This document shows, one piece after another, positions 43,178 through 52,533 of a stretch of DNA of 56,220 nt (position 1 is its first letter; every line of letters begins with the position of its first letter). The notes beneath the pieces were generated by a model, which worked only from the letters and a program-made list of their open reading frames with translations, ran no database searches and was not told the origin of the DNA. The stretch is from Prevotellaceae bacterium. GTDB lineage: Bacteria > Bacteroidota > Bacteroidia > Bacteroidales > UBA932. The translations under genes were made by a program, and so were the position numbers. The stretch is from NCBI GenBank assembly GCA_031278545.1, contig JAITKF010000046.1, positions 1-56,220 on the forward strand. Reading direction: 5' to 3'.

Positions 43178-44269
43178 GTGAACGACAAACAACAACAAAG
43201 TATAGTCGATAAGGTAAAACGTGGTGAGAGACTTTCGTCCGACGAGGGGTTGGCGTTGTGCGATTGTCGGGATATACTCTGGCTCTCGTTGCTGGCTACT
43301 TGCGTGCGACGGAAATACAACGGCAATACGGTGTATTATAATCGTAATTTTCATATCGAACCGACGAATATTTGTATAAACGATTGCGTGTTTTGTTCCT
43401 ATCGCCGGCGGGAAGGCGAAGCCGGCAGCTGGGCGCTGTCGCTGGGTGAGGTGCGGGCGCTGTGCGAGCCGTACGTCGGTATGCCGATAACGGAAGTGCA
43501 TGTCGTGGGTGGCGTTCATCCTTCGCGTGATATTCATTTTTATGCGTCGCTGCTGTCGACGATTAAGCGCACGTTGCCGCAGGTAGCCATAAAAGCATTC
43601 ACGGCAGTGGAAATAGACTATATGGCGCAACAGGCCGGCTTGTCGTATGAAGACACTCTGCAGCTGCTGCAACAGCACGGGCTGGACGCCATGCCCGGCG
43701 GCGGCGCGGAGATTTTCGACGAGACCGTCCGCAGACGAATATGTCCCCGTAAAACCGACGCGCGCACATGGCTGCGTATTCATGAAACCGCCCACCGCTT
43801 AGGAATCCGAACGAATGCAACGATGCTCTTCGGTCATATCGAAACGCCGGCGCACCGCATCGACCATCTTATTCGCCTGCGGGAGTTGCAGGATACAACG
43901 GGCGGTTTCGATGCCTTCATCCCACTAAAATATAAAGCATCGAATAATGCGCTGGGCGCCGGAAGCGAAGTGTCAACGCTCGATGTGCTGCGTACTGTGG
44001 CCGTCTGCCGACTGATGCTCGACAACATCCCGCACATCAAAGCCTACTGGCCGATGCTGGGTAAGGATGTGATGCAACTCGCGCTGCTCTTTGGCGCCGA
44101 CGACGTCGACGGTACAATCGACGACTCAACTAAAATATACAGCATGGCCGGCGCCGATGCACATCCGACCTTAACGGCGCCGGAGTTGGAAACGATTGTC
44201 GCCGCCGCCGGATTTACACCGGCAGAGCGGAATACGTTTTATCAAACCATCAAAAATGACAACTCGTAA
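43178..44269 (+). CDS. mqnE: Aminofutalosine synthase (futalosine menaquinone pathway)
   Basis: A 363-aa radical-SAM enzyme starting at GTG. The cluster cysteines are Cys66, Cys70 and Cys73 in NICINDCVFC. HVVGGVHPSRDIHFY, KAFTAVEIDYMA, MPGGGAEIFDETVR and FDAFIPLKYKASNNALG match MqnE rather than MqnC. It joins the enolpyruvyl product of chorismate with SAM to give aminofutalosine, an early step of menaquinone synthesis. No other mqn genes are in the window. Its end overlaps the glycosyltransferase start by 14 nt. Confidence 0.93.
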   Translation: MNDKQQQSIVDKVKRGERLSSDEGLALCDCRDILWLSLLATCVRRKYNGNTVYYNRNFHIEPTNICINDCVFCSYRRREGEAGSWALSLGEVRALCEPYVGMPITEVHVVGGVHPSRDIHFYASLLSTIKRTLPQVAIKAFTAVEIDYMAQQAGLSYEDTLQLLQQHGLDAMPGGGAEIFDETVRRRICPRKTDARTWLRIHETAHRLGIRTNATMLFGHIETPAHRIDHLIRLRELQDTTGGFDAFIPLKYKASNNALGAGSEVSTLDVLRTVAVCRLMLDNIPHIKAYWPMLGKDVMQLALLFGADDVDGTIDDSTKIYSMAGADAHPTLTAPELETIVAAAGFTPAERNTFYQTIKNDNS

Positions 44270-45329
44270 ACGAATACTTATCGACTTGCTTCGACTCCGG
44301 TTCCCAAACACGGGGTTGGGACAGATGTGCATGGCCTATGGACGGGCGCTGTCAAAAATCAATCATCCCGCCATACAATTCACGTTCTTAGTTCCCTCAG
44401 ACATGACGGGCATCTTCGGCAATACGGTCGATTACATTACAGTGCGACCGATCATAGATATCTTCTGTCATTACCGGTTATCCGACCAGTTCGACCTCTG
44501 GCATAGTACGCATCAGGATGTGCGGTACTATCCGAACAAACGGATTATATACGTACTGACGGTACACGACCTGAATTTCATCCGCGAAAAGAGTGAACGC
44601 AAAATTAGGCAGCGGATAAAGAACCTATACTCCCTCGTACAACGCGCCAATGCAGTGGTAGCTATCTCGAACTTCACGAAGCGGGATATGAAGGCGCATC
44701 TGGCGCTACGTACGCCTGTGGAGGTAATTTATAATGGCGCCGACAAGCCTTTGGTGGATACCGGCGAGCGTCCGGCGTGGGCGTTCGCCGACGGAGAGTA
44801 CTTCTTTGCCATCGGCGTATTTAAACCTAATAAGAACTACCAGTCGTTAGTTCGCCTGATCCATGCGTATCCAGAAACTCGCTTGATCATCGCCGGCACG
44901 AACGATACGGCGTATGGGAAAATGATCCGCGATATGATTCGCAATTACGGCCTGCAGCAGCGCATCCTGACGCCCGGCGCCGTCAGTGAGGCGGAGAAGG
45001 CATGGCTCTATGCCCATTGTCGGGCATTGCTATTCCCGTCGACCAACGAAGGCATGGGACTGCCGATTATCGAGGCGATGCACTGGGGGAAGCCGGTCGT
45101 AGCCTCTACGATGTCGTGCATACCCGAATTTGGCGGCGACTACGCCTACTACTTCCCGTCGTTCGACCCGACCGTCATGCGCACTACCATCGAAGAAAGC
45201 CTGACGCACTACCGCCGACATCCCGAACAAATACCCGCCATGCAACACTACGCTGCACAGTTCTCATGGGATAAGCACGCGGAAGAATATGTCAGGCTAT
45301 TCGAAAAGCTTTTGAAGAGTAACGCGTAA
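44256..45329 (+). CDS. Group 1 (GT4-like) glycosyltransferase
   Basis: A cytoplasmic GT-B glycosyltransferase of about 357 aa. The N-terminal domain contains LTVHDLNFIREK and VVAISNFTKRDM. The C-terminal donor-binding domain contains YFFAIGVFKPNKNYQSLVRL, ALLFPSTNEGMGLPIIEAMH (the E-x7-E region) and KPVVASTMSCIPEFGGDY. It likely transfers a hexose or heptose onto lipopolysaccharide or another surface glycan; acceptor unknown. The ATG at 44256, inside the mqnE end, gives a natural N-terminus (MTTRKRILIDLLRL). Confidence 0.9.
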   Translation: MTTRKRILIDLLRLRFPNTGLGQMCMAYGRALSKINHPAIQFTFLVPSDMTGIFGNTVDYITVRPIIDIFCHYRLSDQFDLWHSTHQDVRYYPNKRIIYVLTVHDLNFIREKSERKIRQRIKNLYSLVQRANAVVAISNFTKRDMKAHLALRTPVEVIYNGADKPLVDTGERPAWAFADGEYFFAIGVFKPNKNYQSLVRLIHAYPETRLIIAGTNDTAYGKMIRDMIRNYGLQQRILTPGAVSEAEKAWLYAHCRALLFPSTNEGMGLPIIEAMHWGKPVVASTMSCIPEFGGDYAYYFPSFDPTVMRTTIEESLTHYRRHPEQIPAMQHYAAQFSWDKHAEEYVRLFEKLLKSNA

Positions 45330-45351
45330 AACGTGCCCATGCGTCCGCGAT

Positions 45352-46659
45352 TCATATCGCTTCCGCCACCACAAAACTGCTCCCACCTATGTATATAACG
45401 TCATCCGCGCCGGCATATCGGCGTGCGGTAGCGAGCGCGTCGTTGACATTCGTGAAAGGCTCGCCGTGCAGTCCGGCGGCTATACATTGCGCGGCTAAGA
45501 GGGGGGCTGCACGCGCGCGCGGGATAGCGGCCTGCGTAAAATAATAACGCGCCTCACGAGGCATCAGTGGAATAATACAAGCCAAATCCTTATCGGCCAT
45601 AACGCCGAACACAATATGCAACTGCCGGTGCGGGGTGGCGGTCAATTGCCCAAAAGTATAGCGCAGCCCATGCGCATTATGTCCCGTATCGCAGATAGTC
45701 AATGGGCGTGTCGCAAGTATTTGCCACCGTCCCTGCAAGCCGGTAAGACGAACGATGTGCCGCAAGGCAGTCCGGACAGCTTCAGTCGGAATACGAAACG
45801 GCGGCGCAACAACGTAACGAAGGCAATCAATCGCCGTCAACACCGTGCGAAGATTCGTCTGCTGATACTCGCCAAGCAAGTCGAGGGTATACTCCCGCAC
45901 CGTTGCCGGCGAATGCCTGCAGAAGCAGCGGAACGATTGCCCATCCGCACAGGCACATACAAGTTCCACGTGTGCCTCCCGCTCGGCAAAATACAACGGC
46001 GACTGTTGCACCTGCGCGACCCCGGTAAACACCGCTGCCGTATTCGCGCTGCATTCCCCGACGACCACCGGCGTATCCGGCTTGATGATGCCGGCTTTCT
46101 CGCGAGCAATCAACGCCGGACTGTCGCCCAGATGCTCTGTATGGTCTAAGGCAATATTAGTAATAACACTAAGCGCAGGACGGATGATATTCGTCGCATC
46201 CAGCCGTCCACCCATACCCGTTTCCACGACGGCCACATCCGTCTTTTGTCGCGCAAAATAATCGAATGCCATAGCCGTTGTCATTTCAAAGAATGACGCC
46301 TGCTCCGATTCCAACTTCTCCCAATAACTATTCACGAAATCCATCACAGCGTCTTCGGTGATACACGCCCCATTGATTTTAATACGCTCGCGGAAATCCT
46401 TCAAATGAGGCGACGTATACAGTCCTACCCGATAGCCAGACTCCTGCAGAACGGCCGCCAGCATGTGCGATACCGAACCTTTACCGTTCGTGCCCGCCAC
46501 ATGGATGCTACGGAACCCCCGATGAGGATGCCCTAAACAGCGATCAATAACTTCCGGCGTTGACAGACTCGCTTTATACGCGACATTCCCCACCTGCTGA
46601 TACATCGGAAGCCGGTCGAAAAGATAAGCGGTAATATCTTCGTATGTGCTAAAACGCAT
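45352..46659 (-). CDS. folC: Dihydrofolate synthase / folylpolyglutamate synthase
   Basis: A Mur-ligase-family enzyme of about 435 aa adding glutamate to dihydropteroate and folates. The P-loop is VAGTNGKGSVSHML (about 49-62), VVETGMGGRLDATNI follows near 140, and the C-terminal domain has TICDTGHNAHGLRY and IVFGVMADKD. The frame is open to 46773, but the ATG at 46659 (MRFSTYEDITAYLFDRL) matches the family start and leaves 7 bp to the upstream yfcE-like gene. It is convergent with the glycosyltransferase gene, with 22 bp between the stops. Confidence 0.94.
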   Translation of the reverse strand: MRFSTYEDITAYLFDRLPMYQQVGNVAYKASLSTPEVIDRCLGHPHRGFRSIHVAGTNGKGSVSHMLAAVLQESGYRVGLYTSPHLKDFRERIKINGACITEDAVMDFVNSYWEKLESEQASFFEMTTAMAFDYFARQKTDVAVVETGMGGRLDATNIIRPALSVITNIALDHTEHLGDSPALIAREKAGIIKPDTPVVVGECSANTAAVFTGVAQVQQSPLYFAEREAHVELVCACADGQSFRCFCRHSPATVREYTLDLLGEYQQTNLRTVLTAIDCLRYVVAPPFRIPTEAVRTALRHIVRLTGLQGRWQILATRPLTICDTGHNAHGLRYTFGQLTATPHRQLHIVFGVMADKDLACIIPLMPREARYYFTQAAIPRARAAPLLAAQCIAAGLHGEPFTNVNDALATARRYAGADDVIYIGGSSFVVAEAI

Positions 46660-46666
46660 AATAAGC

Positions 46667-47176
46667 CTAAATCGTACAGGAACCCCTAACCCCAAATTCC
46701 AAGATTTCCAAATCTCGGATATCGCCGCCGTCAATAACCAGACGCACCGCCGTACGTACTTTATGGAAACCATAAATGCCGGCGGCGCCGGGATTTATAT
46801 GCAACAACTGAAATACCGGATCGTAGACAACTTTCAAAATATGCGAATGTCCGGCGACAAAAAGTTTCGGCGGACAACTCTGCAAAAGAGGCAACACCTC
46901 CGGCGCGTACCGACCGGGGTAACCGCCGATATGAGTCATCAGCACATCTACCCCTTCCACCGCAAAACGCAAGCAACGTGGGTAGACTGCCCGCACATCG
47001 CCCCCGTCGATATTACCATACACAGCACGCAACGGCTTAAACACCGACAGTTCTTCAGCCAACCCGATAGCGCCGATGTCGCCCGCATGCCACAGCTCGT
47101 CCACTGCCAAAAAAAAACGACGCAAAGGATCGTCGAAACAATGATGAGTATCGGAAAGAATACCTATTTTTTTCAT
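46667..47176 (-). CDS. YfcE-type metallophosphoesterase
   Basis: A 169-aa calcineurin-like phosphodiesterase with all metal motifs: GILSDTHHC (D8/H10), HAGDIG, VYGNIDGG, MTHIGGYPG and VAGHSHILK. The YfcE/MJ0936 family hydrolyses phosphodiesters with Mn2+, and the natural substrate is unclear. Length is typical (about 165-185 aa). It lies 7 bp upstream of folC and probably shares its transcript. Confidence 0.92.
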   Translation of the reverse strand: MKKIGILSDTHHCFDDPLRRFFLAVDELWHAGDIGAIGLAEELSVFKPLRAVYGNIDGGDVRAVYPRCLRFAVEGVDVLMTHIGGYPGRYAPEVLPLLQSCPPKLFVAGHSHILKVVYDPVFQLLHINPGAAGIYGFHKVRTAVRLVIDGGDIRDLEILEFGVRGSCTI

Positions 47177-47222
47177 ACAATATACCCCCTCTAACGGAGA
47201 CCGCCACCTCTACCACCGGCGC

Positions 47223-47948
47223 TCACCGGCGCAACTCGAAATTTTTCCCAAGATACTTCCGGCGCACCTCTGGATTCTCAGCCAGCTCTTCCGCAGTACC
47301 GCTCTCAAGAATCGACCCGTCGAAAAGCATATACGCGCGATCGGTAATAGCCAGCGTCTCGTGCACATTATGATCGGTAATAATAATACCGATATTTTTA
47401 TCTTTCAATCTCGACACAATCATTTGAATATCCTCCACCGCGATAGGATCCACCCCAGCAAACGGCTCATCAAGCAAAATAAATCTCGGATCGATCGCCA
47501 AACAGCGGGCTATTTCACACCGCCGGCGTTCCCCACCCGAAAGTTGAATCCCGTAATTCTTTCGAACACGCGCCAAACCGAACTCTTCAATCAGCTCCTC
47601 CATCCGCGCATAACGCTCCTCCTTACTCTTACGCTTCGTTTCCATCACCGACAGCAAATTATCCTCCACCGACAACTTACGAAACACCGACGCCTCCTGT
47701 GCCAGATAGCCAAGCCCATTCTGGGCGCGCCGGTACATCGGCTCCTTAGTAATATTCGTATCATCCAAATAAATCTCCCCGCTATTAGCCTTTATCAACC
47801 CCACCAGCATATAAAACGTCGTCGTCTTCCCTGCCCCGTTAGGCCCAAGAAGACCCACAATCTCCCCCTGACGAACCTCTATAGACACACCCTTAACAAC
47901 CGTCCGCGAACCATACTTCTTCACCAAATCCTTACAATGCAACACCAT
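47223..47948 (-). CDS. lptB: LPS export ABC transporter ATPase
   Basis: A 241-aa ATPase powering lipopolysaccharide extraction from the inner membrane with LptFG. Walker A is [17 protein letters not shown] (about 33-49), the signature [17 protein letters not shown] (about 136) and Walker [21 protein letters not shown] (about 158). [20 protein letters not shown] is typical of LptB. It is 47 bp upstream of the yfcE-like gene and 50 bp downstream of kdsD, grouping LPS functions together. Confidence 0.96.
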   Translation of the reverse strand: MVLHCKDLVKKYGSRTVVKGVSIEVRQGEIVGLLGPNGAGKTTTFYMLVGLIKANSGEIYLDDTNITKEPMYRRAQNGLGYLAQEASVFRKLSVEDNLLSVMETKRKSKEERYARMEELIEEFGLARVRKNYGIQLSGGERRRCEIARCLAIDPRFILLDEPFAGVDPIAVEDIQMIVSRLKDKNIGIIITDHNVHETLAITDRAYMLFDGSILESGTAEELAENPEVRRKYLGKNFELRR

Positions 47949-47998
47949 TTCTTTAAACTATAAATTATAAATTATAAACAACCACATCCTCCGGCGCC

Positions 47999-48970
47999 TC
48001 AAGCAATCCCCTCGCGAAGAATATCATGCAAATGCACCATCCCGCAATACCGCCCCCCGTCCATCACAATAAGCTGAGAAACCTCATTCGCCTCCATCCT
48101 CTCCACCGCCACAGAAGCCAGCGTCTCCGCCTCTATCACCTTTGGAGCGCCACACATAATATCCTGCGCAGTAAGCCTGTCGAAACACCTATCCCTCTCA
48201 AGCATCCGCCGAATATCGCCATCAGTAATAATACCAACAACCCCACCCTGCCTATCCACAACAGCCGTCGCCCCAAGACGATTCTCTGAAATCGTCATAA
48301 TCGCCTGATGAATCGTCGTCTCGGGCAACACCTGCGGACACCGCATCGGATCCACCAAATCCCCCACACGCAAATACAACCGCCTGCCCAACGAACCCCC
48401 AGGATGCATCCGCGCAAAATCCTCCCGCGTAAAACCACGCAACTGCATCAAACAAACAGCCAACGCATCACCCATCACCAACTGAGCCGTCGTACTCGAC
48501 GTCGGAGCCAAATTCCACGGACAAACCTCCCCCTCAACCGTCGCACAAAGCACATAATCCGACTGACCCGCCAAATATGAACCCACCTCCGACACCACCG
48601 CAACCAACCGATTCCCACGCTCCCGAATCAACGGAACCAAAGCCTTTATCTCCGGCGTACTCCCACTCTTCGACAAACACATCACCACATCCCCCGGCTG
48701 CACAATCCCCAAATCCCCATGAATTGCATCAACCGCATGCATAAAAACCGCCGGAGTTCCCGTCGAATTAAACGTTGCTACTATCTTCTGAGCAATAATC
48801 GCACTCTTCCCAACACCAGAAACAACAACCTTGCCCGACATCCCATAAAGCAACTCCACCGTCCGAACAAAATCTTCACCCACAAAAGAAGCCATCCTCC
48901 GAATACTATCTGCCTCCCGCACAATACTATTTACAGCCATCTGCCGAATATCTAACGAACCACTCATCAT
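47999..48970 (-). CDS. kdsD: Arabinose-5-phosphate isomerase (KpsF/GutQ family)
   Basis: About 323 aa. The SIS domain (about 20-170) has VVVSGVGKSAIIAQKIVAT, HAVDAIHGDLGIV and CLSKSGSTPEI. Two CBS domains follow, beginning with DLVDPMRCPQVLPE and with AQDIMCGAPKVIEAE. It makes arabinose-5-phosphate for Kdo synthesis. The frame is open to 49048, but a TATCTTTG -7 box at 49015-49022 lies within that extension, so the ATG at 48970 is preferred (48967 also possible). It is adjacent to lptB. Confidence 0.93.
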   Translation of the reverse strand: MMSGSLDIRQMAVNSIVREADSIRRMASFVGEDFVRTVELLYGMSGKVVVSGVGKSAIIAQKIVATFNSTGTPAVFMHAVDAIHGDLGIVQPGDVVMCLSKSGSTPEIKALVPLIRERGNRLVAVVSEVGSYLAGQSDYVLCATVEGEVCPWNLAPTSSTTAQLVMGDALAVCLMQLRGFTREDFARMHPGGSLGRRLYLRVGDLVDPMRCPQVLPETTIHQAIMTISENRLGATAVVDRQGGVVGIITDGDIRRMLERDRCFDRLTAQDIMCGAPKVIEAETLASVAVERMEANEVSQLIVMDGGRYCGMVHLHDILREGIA

Positions 48971-49014
48971 AAATAAATTTGGATATATTTTAAACTTGTT
49001 GTAACTTAGTGGTG

Positions 49015-49022
49015 CAAAGATA
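49015..49022 (-). promoter_or_regulatory. -7 element (TATCTTTG) before kdsD
   Basis: Minus-strand TATCTTTG, 44 bp upstream of the chosen kdsD start. The -33 box is not evident. Recognising it shortens the gene model. Confidence 0.5.
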
Positions 49023-49064
49023 AAGAAAAGAACTGACTTTCTAATCACAACTTAATATTGAATC

Positions 49065-51260
49065 ATGACACGAACAGACGACTTTCTACACAAACAACTA
49101 AAAACCTACTTCGGCTTCCACACCTTCAAAGGCCAACAAGAAGCCGTAATCCGTAACATCCTCGCAGGACAAGACACCTTCGTACTCATGCCTACCGGAG
49201 GCGGCAAATCCCTCTGCTACCAACTCCCAGCCCTAATCATGGACGGCACCGCAATCATCATATCACCACTTATCGCACTCATGAAAAACCAAGTCGACGC
49301 CATTCGGGGATTCATCACCGACAACAACAACATCGCACACTTCCTAAACTCATCACTCAACAAACAACAACTCGCCGACGTACGAAAAAGCCTCCTCAAC
49401 GGTGACACAAAACTACTCTACGTCGCCCCAGAATCACTCATCAAAGAAGAAAACATCCAACTCCTCAAACAACTCAAAATCGCCTTCTACGCCATCGACG
49501 AAGCACACTGCATATCCGAATGGGGACACGACTTCCGCCCCGAATACCGACGCCTCAGAACAATCATCAACGACATCGGACTAGCCCCCATCATCGCCCT
49601 CACAGCCACCGCCACACCAAAAGTACAAAACGACATCCAAAAAAACCTCGGAATGCTCAAAGCAAAACTATTCAAAGAATCATTCAACAGACCCAACCTA
49701 TACTACGAAATCCGACCAAAAAACAACCCCGAACGCGAAATCATCAAACACATCAAAAATAACCCAGGAAAATCAGGAATAATATACTGCCTAAACCGAA
49801 AAAAAGTAGAACAACTCGCCGACATCCTCCGACTAAACGACATCAAAGCCCTCCCATACCACGCCGGACTCGACCCCGCCACACGCGCCAAAAACCAAGA
49901 CAGCTTCCTCATGGAAAACACCGACATCATCGTCGCCACCATCGCATTCGGAATGGGAATCGACAAACCCGACGTACGATTCGTCATCCACTACGACACC
50001 CCTAAAAGCCTCGAAGGATACTACCAAGAAACAGGACGCGCCGGACGAGACGGCGGCGAAGGACACTGCATCGCATTCTACAGCCAAAAAAATATACAAA
50101 AACTCGAAAAACTAATACAAGGAAAACCCCTCGCCGAACAAGAAATCGGAAAACAACTCCTCCTCGAAACCGTCACATACGCCGAAACAGGAACCTGCCG
50201 CCGAAAAGTCCTCCTAAACTACTTCGGCGAAGAATACCCCCACCCACACTGCGATAACTGCGACAACTGCCTCCACCCAAAACCCCTATTCCAAGCACAA
50301 CAATACCTCACCATACTCCTCAAAACCGTAACCGCACTACTCGAAAAATTCAAAACCGAACACATCATCAACATCATCACCGGAAACCTCACCACCCTCA
50401 TCAAATCATACCGGCACCACGAACTCCGCGAATTCGGAAAAGGAACAGAAAAAACACCCCAATTCTGGCAAACAATCATCCGACAAGCCATCATACTCCA
50501 CCTCCTCGAAAAAGAAATAGAAAACTTCGGACTCATCAAAATAACCGACACCGGACTCGCATACCTCCGACAACCATACCCAATCCTCCTCCCAGAAGAC
50601 CACAACTACCTCCACGACGACAACGACGACGATACACCCTTTCAAACAACCAAAACCCACGGTAGCTTCGACCAAGAACTATACACCATCCTCAAAGCCC
50701 AACTACACCACCTCGCACACCGCCTCGACATACCCCCATACGCCATCTTCCAAGACCCCACACTCGAAGACATCTGCATACAATACCCCACCACCATCGA
50801 CGAACTAAAAAACTGCCACGGCGTAGGCGAAGGAAAAGCCAAAAAATTCGGACAAGAATTCATCAACATCATCAAAAAATACGTTGACGACAAACAAATC
50901 ACCCGACCACAAGAAATGCTCGTCCGAACACTCATCAACAAATCAAGCCTCAAAGTACACATCATCCAAAGCATCGACCGAAAAATAATGCTCGACGACC
51001 TCGCACTCTCAAAAGGACTCGAAATGACACAACTCCTCGACGAAATCGAAGCCATCGTCGCATCAGGAACCAAAATCTCAATCGACTACTACATCCAACA
51101 AACCATCGACGACGACAAAGCAGACCACATCTACGAATACTTCTACCACCAAGCACAAACAGACTCCCTCGAAGACGCCATCCAAACCCTCAACGGAGAC
51201 TGCACCGAAGAAGAAATCCGACTCATAAGACTAAAATTCATGTCCGACATCGGACAATAA
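49065..51260 (+). CDS. recQ: ATP-dependent DNA helicase RecQ
   Basis: A 731-aa superfamily 2 helicase for recombination and fork repair. Motif I is MPTGGGKSLCYQLPAL (near 44), motif II DEAHCISEWGHDFRPEYRR (near 145), motif III ALTATATPKV and motif VI YYQETGRAGRDGG (near 320). The RQC zinc cysteines lie in CRRKV...CDNCDNC and an HRDC domain near 525-600 contains the GVGEGKAKKFG helix. A further C-terminal helical part reaches 731, the usual Bacteroidota length. Third codon positions are almost only C or A. patB starts 17 bp later. Confidence 0.96.
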   Translation: MTRTDDFLHKQLKTYFGFHTFKGQQEAVIRNILAGQDTFVLMPTGGGKSLCYQLPALIMDGTAIIISPLIALMKNQVDAIRGFITDNNNIAHFLNSSLNKQQLADVRKSLLNGDTKLLYVAPESLIKEENIQLLKQLKIAFYAIDEAHCISEWGHDFRPEYRRLRTIINDIGLAPIIALTATATPKVQNDIQKNLGMLKAKLFKESFNRPNLYYEIRPKNNPEREIIKHIKNNPGKSGIIYCLNRKKVEQLADILRLNDIKALPYHAGLDPATRAKNQDSFLMENTDIIVATIAFGMGIDKPDVRFVIHYDTPKSLEGYYQETGRAGRDGGEGHCIAFYSQKNIQKLEKLIQGKPLAEQEIGKQLLLETVTYAETGTCRRKVLLNYFGEEYPHPHCDNCDNCLHPKPLFQAQQYLTILLKTVTALLEKFKTEHIINIITGNLTTLIKSYRHHELREFGKGTEKTPQFWQTIIRQAIILHLLEKEIENFGLIKITDTGLAYLRQPYPILLPEDHNYLHDDNDDDTPFQTTKTHGSFDQELYTILKAQLHHLAHRLDIPPYAIFQDPTLEDICIQYPTTIDELKNCHGVGEGKAKKFGQEFINIIKKYVDDKQITRPQEMLVRTLINKSSLKVHIIQSIDRKIMLDDLALSKGLEMTQLLDEIEAIVASGTKISIDYYIQQTIDDDKADHIYEYFYHQAQTDSLEDAIQTLNGDCTEEEIRLIRLKFMSDIGQ

Positions 51261-51277
51261 ACCACAACACAAAAAAC

Positions 51278-52486
51278 ATGACACACCCACACACAACCGA
51301 ACCCTACAACTTCGACAAAATCATCAACCGGCGCGGAACACACGCCCTCAAAACCGACGCCCTCCTAACACGATTCGGAAAAACCAACCTCATACCCCTT
51401 TGGGTCGCCGACATGGACTTCGCAACCCCCCCATTCATCACCGAAGCCCTCAAAAAACGAATAAACCACCCCATATTCGGATACACACAAGAATCCCCCG
51501 GCTACCGACCCGCCATCACCCAATGGCTCAAACGACTTCACAACTGGAACGTCGACCCCGAATGGCTCACCTACATCCCCGGAATCGTAAAAGGAATAGG
51601 CCTTGCCATCAACACACTCACAAACCCAAAAGACAACATCATCATCCAACCACCCGTCTACTACCCCTTCCAAACAGTACCCCAAAACAACCAACGAACC
51701 GTCATCCACAACCCCCTCAAACTAACCCCCGACGGCTACCAAATGGACTTCCCCCAACTCGAACACACCCTAACACAAGGAGCCAAAGCGCTCATCCTAT
51801 CCAACCCCCACAACCCAAGCGGAACCGTATGGACCCGCGACACCCTTGCCACACTCGCCGACCTCTGCGCCAAACACCACACACTCGTCATCTCCGACGA
51901 AATCCACGCCGACATGACACTATTCCAACACCGACACACCCCCTTTGCCACCGCATCCAACACCGCCGCACAAAACAGCATCACATTCGCCGCACCCTCA
52001 AAAACATTCAACATCCCCGGCATCATCAGCTCATTCGCCATCGTACCCAACGAAACCATCCGCACCCGATTCTACACATGGCTTAAAGCAAACGAACTAA
52101 ACACCCCCAACCTCTTCGCAGCCATAGCCACCGAAGCCGCATACACAAAAGGATGGAAATGGCGAAAAGCCCTCATCGAATACCTCGAAAAAAACGCCCA
52201 ATTCACCACCCAATACATAACCGAACACCTCCCCAACATCCACGTCATACCCCCGCAAGCATCATTCCTAATATGGCTAGACTGCCGCGACCTCCACCTC
52301 TCCCACCACGACCTAATAGACCTATTCGTCAACCGAGCCGGTCTCGCCCTCAACGACGGAGAAACATTCGGACCCGGCGGCAGCGGATTCATGCGCCTCA
52401 ACATCGGCACACCACAAAGCATCCTAAAAAAAGCCCTCCAACAACTCCTAAAAGCAAACAAGGGATTAAGAACACACCACACTTAA
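51278..52486 (+). CDS. patB: PatB/MalY-type C-S lyase (cystathionine beta-lyase-like)
   Basis: A 402-aa PLP-dependent fold-type I enzyme. The N-terminal PLWVADMDFATPPFITEAL, YTQESPGYRPAI and ILSNPHNPSGTVWTRDTL are the PatB family blocks. The PLP lysine is in FAAPSKTFNIPG (near 250) and the phosphate-binding Arg region is near 380. It would cleave cystathionine or cysteine conjugates to pyruvate, ammonia and a thiol. It lies 17 bp after recQ and shows the same extreme C/A wobble use. A plain aminotransferase activity is possible but less likely. Confidence 0.88.
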   Translation: MTHPHTTEPYNFDKIINRRGTHALKTDALLTRFGKTNLIPLWVADMDFATPPFITEALKKRINHPIFGYTQESPGYRPAITQWLKRLHNWNVDPEWLTYIPGIVKGIGLAINTLTNPKDNIIIQPPVYYPFQTVPQNNQRTVIHNPLKLTPDGYQMDFPQLEHTLTQGAKALILSNPHNPSGTVWTRDTLATLADLCAKHHTLVISDEIHADMTLFQHRHTPFATASNTAAQNSITFAAPSKTFNIPGIISSFAIVPNETIRTRFYTWLKANELNTPNLFAAIATEAAYTKGWKWRKALIEYLEKNAQFTTQYITEHLPNIHVIPPQASFLIWLDCRDLHLSHHDLIDLFVNRAGLALNDGETFGPGGSGFMRLNIGTPQSILKKALQQLLKANKGLRTHHT

Positions 52487-52533
52487 TCCCCTACACCGAA
52501 AAACACCCTAACCAAAAAAATCCAAAAAAAACA

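Noticed and set aside
51400-52086. A 228-codon plus-strand frame rich in Pro, His, Arg and Thr
   Set aside because: It is a shadow of patB created by the extreme C/A composition. It has no independent start or domain.
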